A stretch of 23,469 bases of DNA from Cyanobacteria bacterium UBA7753. Lineage in GTDB: Bacteria; Cyanobacteriota; Vampirovibrionia; Gastranaerophilales; Gastranaerophilaceae. The position numbers and the translations under genes are program-made. The notes below the pieces were generated by a model that ran no database searches, had not been told where the DNA came from, and was given only the letters and a program-made list of their open reading frames with translations. The DNA is taken from contig DLEF01000029.1 in the NCBI GenBank assembly GCA_002481545.1, positions 53,742-77,210 on the forward strand. The letters run 5' to 3'. This document shows positions 5,574 to 13,362 of the stretch, piece after piece; positions within the stretch are counted from its first letter, which is position 1; each line of letters begins with the position of its first letter.

Positions 5574-8045
5574 ATGATTGATTCAATAAAGGTACGCGGA
5601 GCAAAGGTTCATAACCTTAAAAATATTGATGTTGATATCCCGCTAAATAAGATTGTAGGTATCGCAGGGGTATCAGGCTCGGGAAAATCCTCGCTTGCTT
5701 TGGGCGTCCTTTATGCGGAAGGCTCAAGACGTTATCTGGAAGCTTTATCGACTTATACACGAAGACGTATGACACAGGCTGAAAAAGCACTTGTTGATGA
5801 TATTTTGTATGTGCCTGCAGCATTGGCACTGAGACAGCGTCCTGCAGTTCCGGGGGTGAGAAGTACCTTCGGTACGGGAACGGAGTTATTAAACAGTTTA
5901 AGGCTTATGTTCTCTCGTCTTGCAAGCCACAAATGCCCTAACGGACATTATGTAGAGCCTACATTGAATGTTGCTGCGGAACAAGAGATAATCTGCCCCA
6001 TATGCGGAGCCAAGGTTGAGACTCCGTCTGCGGAAGAATTAGCATTTAACAGTCAGGGTGCATGTCCGACCTGCGGAGGCACGGGGATAGTCAGAACTGT
6101 TGACCGCTCAACCATAGTGCCTGACGATACCTTGACGATTGATGAAGGAGCTGTCGCACCGTGGCAAACTCTTATGTGGTCTTTGATGAAAGATATTGCG
6201 CGTGAAATTGGGATAAGAACTGATGTTCCGTTTAAGGATTTAACGGAAAAAGAGAAAAAACTCGTTTTTGAAGGTCCGCCTATTAAGCACCATATGGTTT
6301 ATCAAATGCAATCCGGCGCAAGAGCAGGCTCAACAGGGGAAATGGATTTTACCTATTTTAATGCCGTCTATACAGTAGAAAATGCCCTTGCAAAAGCTAA
6401 AGACGAAAAGGGGATGAAACGTGTAGAGAAGTTCTTAAAACAAGGGATTTGTCCTGACTGCCACGGTTCAAGATTATCAGAGAAGGCTAGAACCCCAAAA
6501 GTTATGGGGTTAACCTTGGATAAAGTCTGTGAGATGACATTATCCGACCTTGTTGAATGGGTAAAAAAAGTACCTGATTCTCTCCCATCGAAGATGCGCC
6601 CTATGGCAAACAGTATTTGCGAATCGTTCTTAACTGTTGCAAAACGACTTATGGATTTAGGTTTAGGATATCTGACACTGGACAGAGCAGCCTCGACATT
6701 ATCAACAGGGGAAAGACAGCGTATGCAGTTAGCCCGTGCCGTAAGAAACAGAACGACAGGGGTATTGTATGTTTTGGATGAACCTTCTATCGGTCTGCAT
6801 CCGTCCAACATTGTCGGCTTAAAAGGTGTTATAAATGACCTTTTGAATGACGGAAACTCAATCATATTGGTTGACCATGATACCCAAATTTTAAAAGATT
6901 CCGATTGGATAATCGAAATGGGAGAAGAGGCAGGCGTAAACGGCGGATACGTCATCGCACAAGGAACAGTGCCTGAGATTGAGAAAAACAAAAAGTCTAT
7001 AATCGGGGATTTTCTCTCGGGGAAAAAACAGGTTATTGTAAGACCGAGAACGGATAAAGATAAAATCTTTGAAAACGGCAAAATCCATTTTGAAACAAAT
7101 AAAATCCATACCGTAAAACCACTAAGGGTTGATATTCCAAAAGGCAAAATGACCGTTGTAACAGGAGTTTCAGGCTCGGGCAAAACGACAATGATACTTG
7201 AAAGCCTTGTGCCTGCACTCGACGCAAAAACTAAGGGCGCAAAACTCCCCGACCACGTCAAGATGATTGACGCACCCGATATATCAAGGGTAAAACTCAT
7301 TGACTCCACTCCTATCGGGATAAATATACGCTCTACGGTTGCGACTTACGCAAACATCCACGATGAACTCAGAAAACATTTTGCAAAACTCGCAAAGGCT
7401 CAAGGTTTATCTTATAAATCAGGCGATTTTTCATATAATACGGGCAGTCTGCGCTGTCCTACCTGCGACGGCACAGGCTCAATAAGCCTTGATGTACAGT
7501 TTTTGCCTGATGTCGATATCCCGTGCCCTGACTGTAACGGTTCAAGATATTCAAAAAATGTGAATGCAATAAAGTATAACGGCTATTCGATAGCGGATAT
7601 TATGGCAATGGATGTTAATACGGCGATAGATGTTTGTGAAAGTATGAAACTCGTTCACCAAAGGTTACAAGTGCTCAAAGATTTGGGATTGGGTTATTTG
7701 ACACTCGGAGAGGCTACCCCGAGTCTGTCAGGCGGAGAGGCGCAAAGGTTAAAGCTCGCAAGCGAGATGAGAAAAGCGCAATCAGACAGTGTTTTTGTAT
7801 TTGATGAACCTACAATCGGTCTTCACCCGCTGGATGTTCAAACATTGTTAAAAGTGTTCCAAACGTTGATTGATAACGGTGCTACCGTGATTGTTATTGA
7901 ACACGATTTAGATGTAATCAAAAATTCGGATTACATTATAGATATGGGACCTGACGGCGGAGACAAAGGCGGAGAAATCGTTTTTGCGGGTGCTCCCGAA
8001 GATATAAAAACTTGTAAAAAGTCAAAAACGGCACTGTTTTTATAA
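5574..8045 (+). CDS. UvrA2-type excinuclease ABC ATPase (no UvrB-binding domain)
   Basis: This 823-residue tandem ABC ATPase has Walker A GVSGSGKSS (32-40) and GVSGSGKTT (531-539). Its signatures are LSTGERQRM (376-384) and LSGGEAQRLK (718-727). Walker B acids are D402-E403 and D744-E745. Zinc-finger pairs CPxC are at 164/167, 293/296, 628/631 and 651/654. Canonical UvrA is about 940 residues and carries a UvrB-binding domain between the first half-ATPase and the first main zinc module. Here only about 40 residues lie between CPNGH and LAFNSQGACPTC, so that domain is absent. This is the mark of the UvrA2/DrrC-like class, which is linked to DNA-damage tolerance or drug self-protection rather than core repair. 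The ATG has GGGAG 9 nt upstream, inside the end of the ThDP-enzyme gene. Tight spacing implies co-transcription. No uvrB or uvrC is present in the window. Confidence 0.85.
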   Translation: MIDSIKVRGAKVHNLKNIDVDIPLNKIVGIAGVSGSGKSSLALGVLYAEGSRRYLEALSTYTRRRMTQAEKALVDDILYVPAALALRQRPAVPGVRSTFGTGTELLNSLRLMFSRLASHKCPNGHYVEPTLNVAAEQEIICPICGAKVETPSAEELAFNSQGACPTCGGTGIVRTVDRSTIVPDDTLTIDEGAVAPWQTLMWSLMKDIAREIGIRTDVPFKDLTEKEKKLVFEGPPIKHHMVYQMQSGARAGSTGEMDFTYFNAVYTVENALAKAKDEKGMKRVEKFLKQGICPDCHGSRLSEKARTPKVMGLTLDKVCEMTLSDLVEWVKKVPDSLPSKMRPMANSICESFLTVAKRLMDLGLGYLTLDRAASTLSTGERQRMQLARAVRNRTTGVLYVLDEPSIGLHPSNIVGLKGVINDLLNDGNSIILVDHDTQILKDSDWIIEMGEEAGVNGGYVIAQGTVPEIEKNKKSIIGDFLSGKKQVIVRPRTDKDKIFENGKIHFETNKIHTVKPLRVDIPKGKMTVVTGVSGSGKTTMILESLVPALDAKTKGAKLPDHVKMIDAPDISRVKLIDSTPIGINIRSTVATYANIHDELRKHFAKLAKAQGLSYKSGDFSYNTGSLRCPTCDGTGSISLDVQFLPDVDIPCPDCNGSRYSKNVNAIKYNGYSIADIMAMDVNTAIDVCESMKLVHQRLQVLKDLGLGYLTLGEATPSLSGGEAQRLKLASEMRKAQSDSVFVFDEPTIGLHPLDVQTLLKVFQTLIDNGATVIVIEHDLDVIKNSDYIIDMGPDGGDKGGEIVFAGAPEDIKTCKKSKTALFL

Positions 8046-8088
8046 TGCTCTTTTTTATTTTATAATTGTTATATTGAAAGGGGAAAAT

Positions 8089-9084
8089 ATGACTACAATA
8101 ACACTATTGAGAGGTGACGGAATAGGCCCTGAAATATCGGAGGCTGTCGTAAAAATAATCAAAGAATCAGGTGCTGATATCACTTGGGAAGAACAAATCG
8201 CAGGACTTGAGGCTGTAGAAAAAGAAGGAACTCCGCTACCCGATAAAGTTATTGATTCAATAAAAAAGAATAAAGTCGCTCTGAAAGCCCCTATCACAAC
8301 CCCTATCGGTAAAGGTTTCCGCTCGGTCAACGTGCAACTGAGAAAAGCGTTAGATTTATACGCGAATATAAGACCTTGCAAAAACATTCCGACTATTAAA
8401 ACCCGATTTGATGATGTCGATTTGGTTGTAATAAGAGAAAACACGGAAGATTTATACGCGGGAGTGGAAGAAAAGATTGACGATAACACCGCTCACAGTA
8501 TAAAAATCATAACAAGAGAGGCATCCGAGAGAATTGCAAAATTCGCATTTGAATATGCGGTAAAGAACGGCAGAAAAGAAGTTTGTGCGGTTACAAAAGC
8601 AAATATTTGTAAGCTCTCTGACGGTTTATTTTTAGAATGTACAAGAAAAATAGCGCAAGATTATCCCAATATAAAATATCGTGAAATATTGGTAGATAAC
8701 TGCTGTATGCAGTTAGTTCAAAACCCTTCTCAGTTTGATGTAATGGTTTTGCCTAACCTGTACGGCGATATTGTATCCGACCTGACCGCAGGGCTCGTCG
8801 GCGGATTGGGTGTCGCAAGGAGTGCAAACATCGGCAAAGACTGCGCAATCTTTGAGGCAGTCCACGGCTCCGCCCCTGATATAAAAGGACAAAATAAAGC
8901 TAATCCGACAGCGTTATTATTATCGGCGGTTGAGATGTTAAAGTATATCAATATGAATAACTGTGCTGAAAAAATAGAAAAAGCTTTGTATAAGACTTTT
9001 AATGAAGGTATAAAAACCGCAGATATCGGAGGCAGTGCAAGCTGTACCGAATTTACGGATGCAATAATTAAGAATATGAATTAA
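8089..9084 (+). CDS. icd: NAD-type isocitrate dehydrogenase family (isocitrate/isopropylmalate dehydrogenase)
   Basis: This 331-residue beta-decarboxylating dehydrogenase has GDGIGPE (9-15), the substrate loop RSVNVQLRK (78-86) with S79, N81 and R85, then YANIRPC with R95, IRENTEDLYAGVE (115-127), NLYGDIVSDL with metal-binding aspartates, HGSAPDIKG, and a final ADIGGSASCTEF. The S-x-N-xxx-R pattern is that of isocitrate dehydrogenases rather than LeuB, and the HGSAPD/ANP region fits NAD preference. The role would be oxidation of isocitrate to 2-oxoglutarate. I chose the ATG at 8089 because AAAGGGG lies 5 nt upstream. An in-frame TTG at 8074 would add five residues but has no such site. A TATAAT-like sequence in the 43-bp gap after uvrA could allow separate transcription. 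Homoisocitrate dehydrogenase is a less likely alternative. Confidence 0.8.
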   Translation: MTTITLLRGDGIGPEISEAVVKIIKESGADITWEEQIAGLEAVEKEGTPLPDKVIDSIKKNKVALKAPITTPIGKGFRSVNVQLRKALDLYANIRPCKNIPTIKTRFDDVDLVVIRENTEDLYAGVEEKIDDNTAHSIKIITREASERIAKFAFEYAVKNGRKEVCAVTKANICKLSDGLFLECTRKIAQDYPNIKYREILVDNCCMQLVQNPSQFDVMVLPNLYGDIVSDLTAGLVGGLGVARSANIGKDCAIFEAVHGSAPDIKGQNKANPTALLLSAVEMLKYINMNNCAEKIEKALYKTFNEGIKTADIGGSASCTEFTDAIIKNMN

Positions 9085-9096
9085 GGAAGGTATAAA

Positions 9097-9672
9097 ATGG
9101 CAGAATATTTATTTGATCCCGGATATAGCAGACACTTGGTAAGCCTCGTATTTTCATTAGAGGATATCTATGCGGCTGTTAACAGATTTAAAAACTTAGG
9201 ACAGAAAAAATTTCAGTTTAAAAGATATTATCCCGAAATTTTAAAACTCATAAAACAAAACATCGCTTTTTATATGGGTTGCCTTTTATGGGCAGTGTAT
9301 TTAAAGACTCAACCTGAAGGGAATATTGAAGGCAATCACTGTTTGGGGAAAGAATATAACGAAAAACAGGCACTTGTTGAACTCTATTATTTGATTAATT
9401 TCTTGCAAAACTTCTCAAAAGACACAAAATATTATTTGAATACCGATTTTAACTATTCAAAAGATGATATGGATATGTTAGAGGTTTACAAAGAATTTGC
9501 ACAAATGAATGAAGGTTTTGTAAATGTCAGAAAAAATACGGATTTAAAACTGCCGTCTGCGCTAAAAACTCCGAGTGCTGACGAATTGGATAAAATAAAA
9601 TCTACTATTGATACTGTCGTTTCTACAGGGAATTTTGACAAACTTATGGAAATAAGAGGATTGATTCTCTAA
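9097..9672 (+). CDS. Unrecognised 191-residue protein upstream of rsmD
   Basis: I do not recognise a family. The reading frame is well supported: AAGGAAGG sits 7 nt before the ATG, the gap to the preceding dehydrogenase is 12 bp, and its TAA overlaps the rsmD ATG by one base (TAATG), implying translational coupling. The protein looks mostly helical, with no signal peptide. A more hydrophobic stretch around residues 57-67 (AFYMGCLLWAV) is too short and context-poor to be a sure membrane helix. Aromatic and lysine content is high, and the C-terminal third (about 150-191) is helical and charged. Cysteines occur only singly, so no metal site is evident. Function is unknown; context suggests only co-expression with rsmD. 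Confidence 0.7.
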   Translation: MAEYLFDPGYSRHLVSLVFSLEDIYAAVNRFKNLGQKKFQFKRYYPEILKLIKQNIAFYMGCLLWAVYLKTQPEGNIEGNHCLGKEYNEKQALVELYYLINFLQNFSKDTKYYLNTDFNYSKDDMDMLEVYKEFAQMNEGFVNVRKNTDLKLPSALKTPSADELDKIKSTIDTVVSTGNFDKLMEIRGLIL

Positions 9673-10184
9673 TGAATATAACAGGCGGAATACACAACGG
9701 CAGAAAGATACAAGCTCCCGATACAAAGCTTGTGCGTCCTACTTTATCAAAAGTCAGAATGAGTGTATTTAATATTCTGTATTCAATCCTTGGAACATTT
9801 GAAGGGAAAAGCTTTCTTGATATGTTCGGCGGTTCGGGAATAATGGGGCTTGAAGCACTATCCCGAGGATTTGAAAAAGTAAAAGTCTATGAGAAAAGTA
9901 AATCTGTTGCGGATATTATAAAATCAAATTATAAAGCACTCGGATATACTCCCGATTTAAGGCTGGGAGACAGCGTAAAGCTCGCGCAAAACGAACCACA
10001 AAGATTTGATGTCGTTTATATTGATCCGCCCTATCTTAGCGGGATTTATGAAAAATGTCTCGAAGTTGCACCCTCCGACGATATAATTGTTTTGGAACAC
10101 ACGGTCGAAATTGACTTATCAAATTACACCGTTCTTAAACAGAAAAAGTACGGCGATAAGTATTTGACCTTTATTAAGGTATAA
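9672..10184 (+). CDS. rsmD: 16S rRNA (guanine966-N2)-methyltransferase RsmD
   Basis: RsmD methylates N2 of G966 in 16S rRNA of the small ribosomal subunit using S-adenosylmethionine. The 170-residue protein has the family's N-terminal RPTLSKVRMSVFNIL block (22-36), the SAM-binding LDMFGGSGIMGLEALSRG region (49-66), and the catalytic DPPY (118-121). It is slightly shorter than the usual 180-200 residues, mainly at the C-terminus. The start codon overlaps the preceding gene's stop. The stop lies only 4 bp from the stop of the convergent aminotransferase gene. The common neighbour coaD is not present. Confidence 0.88.
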   Translation: MNITGGIHNGRKIQAPDTKLVRPTLSKVRMSVFNILYSILGTFEGKSFLDMFGGSGIMGLEALSRGFEKVKVYEKSKSVADIIKSNYKALGYTPDLRLGDSVKLAQNEPQRFDVVYIDPPYLSGIYEKCLEVAPSDDIIVLEHTVEIDLSNYTVLKQKKYGDKYLTFIKV

Positions 10185-10188
10185 CCGA

Positions 10189-11361
10189 TTACTTCTGTTG
10201 CACTCTAAGCTTGTCAATGAAACGTCTGAATCTTTCCATTGCAACTCTCAGGTTTTCAATAGAATAAGCGTAAGATATTCTTAAATATCCTTCTCCGCTG
10301 TCACCAAAGGCAGTCCCCGGAACTGTGGCGACTTTTTCAGCCTGCAGCAGTCTTGTCGCAAACTCTTCGCTTGTCATTCCAAATTCTTTGATACAAGGGA
10401 ACACATAGAACGCTCCAAACGGTTCAAAACAAGGGATATTCATATCCTTAAATTCTTTTAATAAAAATCTTCTGCGTTGGTTATATGCGTCTCTCATCAT
10501 TGCGACATCACCATCACCGTGCTTTAATGCCTCGACACCTGCATATTGACTGATTGTCGGAGCACACATAATCGCATACTGATGTATTTTTGTCATCTGT
10601 TTAATAATAGGAGCAGGCGCACAAGCATAACCGAGCCTCCAACCCGTCATCGCATACGACTTGGAAAAACCGTTTATAAGTATTGTCCTCTCTCTCATAC
10701 CGTCAATACTTGCGATAGAGACATGCTTGTTTTTATATGTCAATTCCGCATATATTTCATCAGACATGACAAGAATATCATTTTCAATAATGACTTTTGC
10801 AATCTCTTCCAAATTGTGAGTTTCCATAATAGCACCCGTAGGGTTATTAGGATACGGCAAAATCAAAAGTTTTGTTTTGTCCGTAATTACTGCCCTAAGC
10901 TCGTCTGCAGTCAATCTAAACTCATTCTCGGGCTTTAGATTAACAATCACAGGTTTGGCATCCGCTAGAACGGCACAAGGCTCATATGAAACATATGAAG
11001 GTTGTGGGATAATAACTTCATCCCCCGGGTTTATTACAGCTCTCATTCCAACATCAATTGCTTCGGATCCCCCAACGGTTACCAAAACTTCATTTGTGAA
11101 GTTATACATAAGATTGAACCGTCTGAGTAAATAATTACATATTTCTTTCTTTAAATCTTTTAACCCCGAATTTGAGGTATAAAAAGTTCTTCCTTTCTCG
11201 AATGAATAAATACCTTCATCTCTGATATGCCAAGGAGTTTCGAAATCAGGTTCACCAACCCCCAAAGATATTACATCATCCATTTCGCTAACCAAATCAA
11301 AGAATTTTCTTATTCCCGACGGTTTTATGTTTACTATTTTATCTGATAAGAAGTTTCTCAT
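10189..11361 (-). CDS. PLP-dependent class I/II aminotransferase (aspartate aminotransferase-like)
   Basis: This 390-residue fold-type I aminotransferase has GEPDF (36-40), VGGSEAID (96-103), PNNPTG (171-176) with PLP-contacting N173, SDEIYAEL (200-207) with D201 and Y204, the Schiff-base lysine K234 in GFSKSYAMTGWRLG, and the substrate-carboxylate arginine R369 region near EGYLRISYA. It transfers amino groups between an amino acid and a 2-oxoacid in the cytoplasm. Substrate choice (aspartate, aromatic or other) cannot be fixed from sequence alone. Its ATG overlaps the TGA of the upstream Lrp/AsnC gene by 4 nt (ATGA), so the pair is translationally coupled. That pairing is common in bacteria and suggests amino-acid-dependent control. 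Confidence 0.85.
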   Translation of the reverse strand: MRNFLSDKIVNIKPSGIRKFFDLVSEMDDVISLGVGEPDFETPWHIRDEGIYSFEKGRTFYTSNSGLKDLKKEICNYLLRRFNLMYNFTNEVLVTVGGSEAIDVGMRAVINPGDEVIIPQPSYVSYEPCAVLADAKPVIVNLKPENEFRLTADELRAVITDKTKLLILPYPNNPTGAIMETHNLEEIAKVIIENDILVMSDEIYAELTYKNKHVSIASIDGMRERTILINGFSKSYAMTGWRLGYACAPAPIIKQMTKIHQYAIMCAPTISQYAGVEALKHGDGDVAMMRDAYNQRRRFLLKEFKDMNIPCFEPFGAFYVFPCIKEFGMTSEEFATRLLQAEKVATVPGTAFGDSGEGYLRISYAYSIENLRVAMERFRRFIDKLRVQQK

Positions 11362-11840
11362 GGAGTGATTACCTCTCTTTTATCTGTTTTATCTTTGTTT
11401 AAAATAGTTCCGTGGTCTTTGTATTTCTTTAGAATAAAGTGCGTAGCCGTACTCAAGACACTGTCTAAGGTAGACAACTTATCCGATACAAATGCGGAAA
11501 TTTCTTTTAAAGATTTTTCTTCCAAAGTTACAAGCAAATCAAATCCGCCTGATATAAGGTAAACGGATTTTACTTCAGGATAGTTATAGATTCTCTCTGC
11601 TATTCTGTCAAAGCCTTGTCCTCTCTGCAGAGTAACTCTGACTTCAATCAGCGCCGTAACTTTTTCAATAGTTGTTTTTTCCCAGTCTATAAGCGTATGA
11701 TATCCGCAGATAACATTCTCTTCTTCCATTGCTTTTAATTCGTCAGCGACTTCCAGTTCACTAATGCCTAATCTGGTCGCAATCTCTTTTATATCAATTT
11801 TGCTGTTCTTTTCAATCAGTGATAAAATTTCTTCTCTCAT
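11358..11840 (-). CDS. Lrp/AsnC family transcriptional regulator
   Basis: This 160-residue protein has an N-terminal winged helix-turn-helix (about 1-50; KIDIKEIATRLGISELEVADELKAM carries the recognition region), followed by an alpha/beta ligand-binding RAM domain (about 60-140, with TALIEVRV, VYLISGGFDLLVTLE and THFILKKY strands). Such proteins form dimers and octamers and respond to amino acids. A strong AAAGGAG lies just before the ATG. The coupled downstream aminotransferase is the likely target together with its own promoter. A palindrome about 65-90 bp upstream may be its binding site. The C-terminal tail of about 18 residues after the RAM domain is charged and not typical of the family core. 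Confidence 0.87.
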   Translation of the reverse strand: MREEILSLIEKNSKIDIKEIATRLGISELEVADELKAMEEENVICGYHTLIDWEKTTIEKVTALIEVRVTLQRGQGFDRIAERIYNYPEVKSVYLISGGFDLLVTLEEKSLKEISAFVSDKLSTLDSVLSTATHFILKKYKDHGTILNKDKTDKREVITP

Positions 11841-11872
11841 AAAGCTCCTTTAATTACTTAATATCCTTATTT

Positions 11873-11900
11873 ATAATATCACATATTTTTTGAAGTTGAA
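11873..11900 (-). promoter_or_regulatory. Possible promoter of the lrp-aminotransferase pair
   Basis: On the minus strand TTCAAC (11900 to 11895), a 16-bp spacer, then TATTAT (11878 to 11873). Transcription would start about 25-30 bp upstream of the lrp ATG. The -35 match is weak. Confidence 0.35.
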
Positions 11901-11903
11901 ATT

Positions 11904-11931
11904 TATTACAATATTGATACTTTTTGTAATA
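11904..11931. promoter_or_regulatory. Perfect inverted repeat TATTACAA-N12-TTGTAATA upstream of lrp
   Basis: Arms of 8 bp at 11904-11911 and 11924-11931, centred 12 bp apart, lie immediately upstream of the putative lrp -35. Lrp/AsnC proteins often bind dyads next to their own genes, so this is a candidate autoregulatory operator. A short A+T-rich dyad could also be chance. Confidence 0.45.
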
Positions 11932-11946
11932 CTTTGGAATACAGAA

Positions 11947-11970
11947 AAAGAGGGTAAAACTACCCTCTTT
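11947..11970 (-). terminator. Rho-independent terminator of the ribosomal protein operon
   Basis: A perfect 10-bp stem (AAAGAGGGTA, 4-nt loop, TACCCTCTTT) read on the minus strand continues into TTCTG, giving five consecutive Ts at the stem end. It begins 58 bp after the rpsN stop codon. It closes the S10 operon before the lrp gene on the same strand. Confidence 0.85.
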
Positions 11971-12028
11971 ATACATAGTTATCTATACCGCAAAACATGT
12001 CGGCATAAGTTATAAATAAATTCAGAAA

Positions 12029-12235
12029 CTACCAGCTTGCTTTAGTAACACCAGGTAATAAACCTTGGTGAGCCATCTTACGCAAGCAGATTCTGCAAAG
12101 ACCGAAATCTCTGTGATATCCGTGAGGACGTCCGCAGATACTGCATCTGTTGTGCAATCTAACTTTCGGATATTTGCCCTTTGCTGCGAGCAATTCTCTG
12201 GTGTGTTCTTTGTTTATCATCGCTTTCTTAGCCAT
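12029..12235 (-). CDS. rpsN: 30S ribosomal protein S14, zinc-binding type
   Basis: S14 binds the 3' head domain of 16S rRNA. This 68-residue form has the zinc ribbon CSIC...CRIC (cysteines 31, 34, 47, 50) and the C-terminal GLLPGVTKASW shared with the short type-Z S14 of other bacteria. It is a few residues longer than the usual 61. Photosynthetic cyanobacteria, as I recall, have the longer cysteine-free type encoded elsewhere, so this type and place are informative. It is the last gene before the terminator; rps8 does not follow. Confidence 0.95.
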   Translation of the reverse strand: MAKKAMINKEHTRELLAAKGKYPKVRLHNRCSICGRPHGYHRDFGLCRICLRKMAHQGLLPGVTKASW

Positions 12236-12292
12236 GAATTATCTCCTTTTTTGTTATTTTTATTATTACATTAAACAAGTGATTGTCAATGA

Positions 12293-12847
12293 TTATTTCT
12301 TCATTCCTTTGAATGGCATACCCAATTCAAATAACAATTCTCTTGCTTCTTCATCAGTTTGAGCAGTTGTGATAATAGATACGTTCATACCTTTTACCAA
12401 GTCAACTTCTTCATAAGTGATTTCAGGGAACAAAGCTTGTTCCTTCAAACCTAAAGTATAGTTTCCTCTGCCGTCGAAACTCTTAGGGCTTATACCTCTA
12501 AAGTCTCTGATTCTCGGTAATACTACACAGATAAGTTTTTGTAAGAAGTCATACATTCTTTCGCCTCTCAATGTAACCATCGCACCGACAGGCATACCTT
12601 CTCTTAACTTATATGATGCGATAGATTTTTTAGCCTTTGTAACAACTGCCTTTTGTCCGGCAATCTTTGTTAATTGACCTTCAATCGTATCAGCGATTTT
12701 TGTATTGTGAGATGCTTCACCAACACCCATGTTCAATACTATCTTGTTCAACCTGGGAATCATCATGTCATTTTTATAACCGAATTTTTCCTTTAATGCA
12801 GGTTTTACATCTTCTACGTATTTTGCTTTTAAATTTTTAGTTCTCAT
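12293..12847 (-). CDS. rplE: 50S ribosomal protein L5
   Basis: L5 binds 5S rRNA and the central protuberance of the large subunit. The 184 residues are of normal length. Marks include the N-terminal LNKIVLNMGVGEA, the KAKKSIASYKLREGMPVGAMVTLRG region, and the final FELGMPF. AAAGGA precedes the ATG. It sits between rplX and rpsN in standard order, with an 80-bp spacer to rplX. Confidence 0.96.
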   Translation of the reverse strand: MRTKNLKAKYVEDVKPALKEKFGYKNDMMIPRLNKIVLNMGVGEASHNTKIADTIEGQLTKIAGQKAVVTKAKKSIASYKLREGMPVGAMVTLRGERMYDFLQKLICVVLPRIRDFRGISPKSFDGRGNYTLGLKEQALFPEITYEEVDLVKGMNVSIITTAQTDEEARELLFELGMPFKGMKK

Positions 12848-12927
12848 TGTTCTTTTCCTTTATACTTATACGTTAGATATGAGCGAAACATAAAATTTCC
12901 TCAAATCGCGTATTCTTTATTATTAAA

Positions 12928-13266
12928 CTATACGTCTAATTTTTCTCCGCATTTTTTGCAAACACGAACTTTTTTGCCGTCAACCACTTCATGTTTAACC
13001 TTAGTAGCTTTTTCGCAGCTAGGGCAAACAATCATTACGTTAGAACTGTCAACAGGAGCTTCAACTTTAGCCAACCCGCCTTGTAAGCCTAACATAGGAT
13101 TTGGTTTTTGAGCTTTTGTTACCATATTTAACCCTTCAACCAAAACTTGGGATTTTGAAGGAATGGCTTTCTTAACGTTTCCTTGTTTTCCTTTATCTTT
13201 ACCTGAAAGGATAACTACTCTGTCACCCGTTTTTACATGTAAAGACTTCTTTGTATCTTCTTTCAT
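12928..13266 (-). CDS. rplX: 50S ribosomal protein L24
   Basis: L24 starts assembly of the large subunit by binding 23S rRNA. The KOW motif (HVKTGDRVVILSGKDKGKQG, about 10-29) is clear. A C-terminal zinc ribbon is present with cysteines 81, 84, 103 and 106. I chose the ATG at 13266 (112 residues) because GGAG lies 6 nt upstream. An in-frame TTG at 13278 would add four residues but has no site of its own, and its codons overlap that GGAG. The 96-bp spacer to rplN contains one copy of the recurrent 12-mer described at 13306-13317. Confidence 0.94.
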   Translation of the reverse strand: MKEDTKKSLHVKTGDRVVILSGKDKGKQGNVKKAIPSKSQVLVEGLNMVTKAQKPNPMLGLQGGLAKVEAPVDSSNVMIVCPSCEKATKVKHEVVDGKKVRVCKKCGEKLDV

Positions 13267-13305
13267 TTTATTCTCCAATTTTCTTTGATTACTTTGAAGT
13301 TCCCT

Positions 13306-13317
13306 TTGCTATTTATA
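13306..13317 (-). repeat. Recurrent 12-mer TTGCTATTTATA (copy 1, rplN-rplX spacer)
   Basis: Plus-strand TTGCTATTTATA; as transcribed it reads UAUAAAUAGCAA. Identical copies lie at 18838-18849 and 19443-19454, all in untranslated parts of the same operon. Here the shared match extends to TTTGCTATTTATA with the rpsJ leader copy. Confidence 0.5.
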
Positions 13318-13362
13318 ATGACAGTGAACAATATTTTTTGCTACACAGCCAAAACAAATAAA

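Noticed and set aside
6368..7309. Long 313-codon frame antisense to uvrA
   Set aside because: It lies wholly inside the well-supported uvrA gene. Its translation is the serine/leucine/isoleucine-rich type expected from the reverse of a coding strand, and there is no start signal.
5574..8045. Canonical UvrA of nucleotide excision repair
   Set aside because: The UvrB-binding domain is missing (only about 40 residues between the first zinc cysteines and the LAFNSQGACPTC block), so it was called UvrA2-type.
8074..8076. TTG start for the isocitrate dehydrogenase family gene
   Set aside because: The ATG at 8089 has AAAGGGG 5 nt upstream, and the family N-terminus begins there.
8055..8489. 144-codon frame antisense to the isocitrate dehydrogenase gene
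   Set aside because: Shadow of a conserved gene, with typical antisense composition and no ribosome binding site.
8089..9084. 3-isopropylmalate dehydrogenase (LeuB), suggested by the nearby acetolactate-synthase-like gene
   Set aside because: The substrate loop has the S-x-N-xxx-R pattern of isocitrate dehydrogenases, not the glutamate/leucine pattern of LeuB.
13276..13278. TTG start for rplX
   Set aside because: The downstream ATG (13266) has GGAG at ideal spacing, and the TTG codon region overlaps that site.
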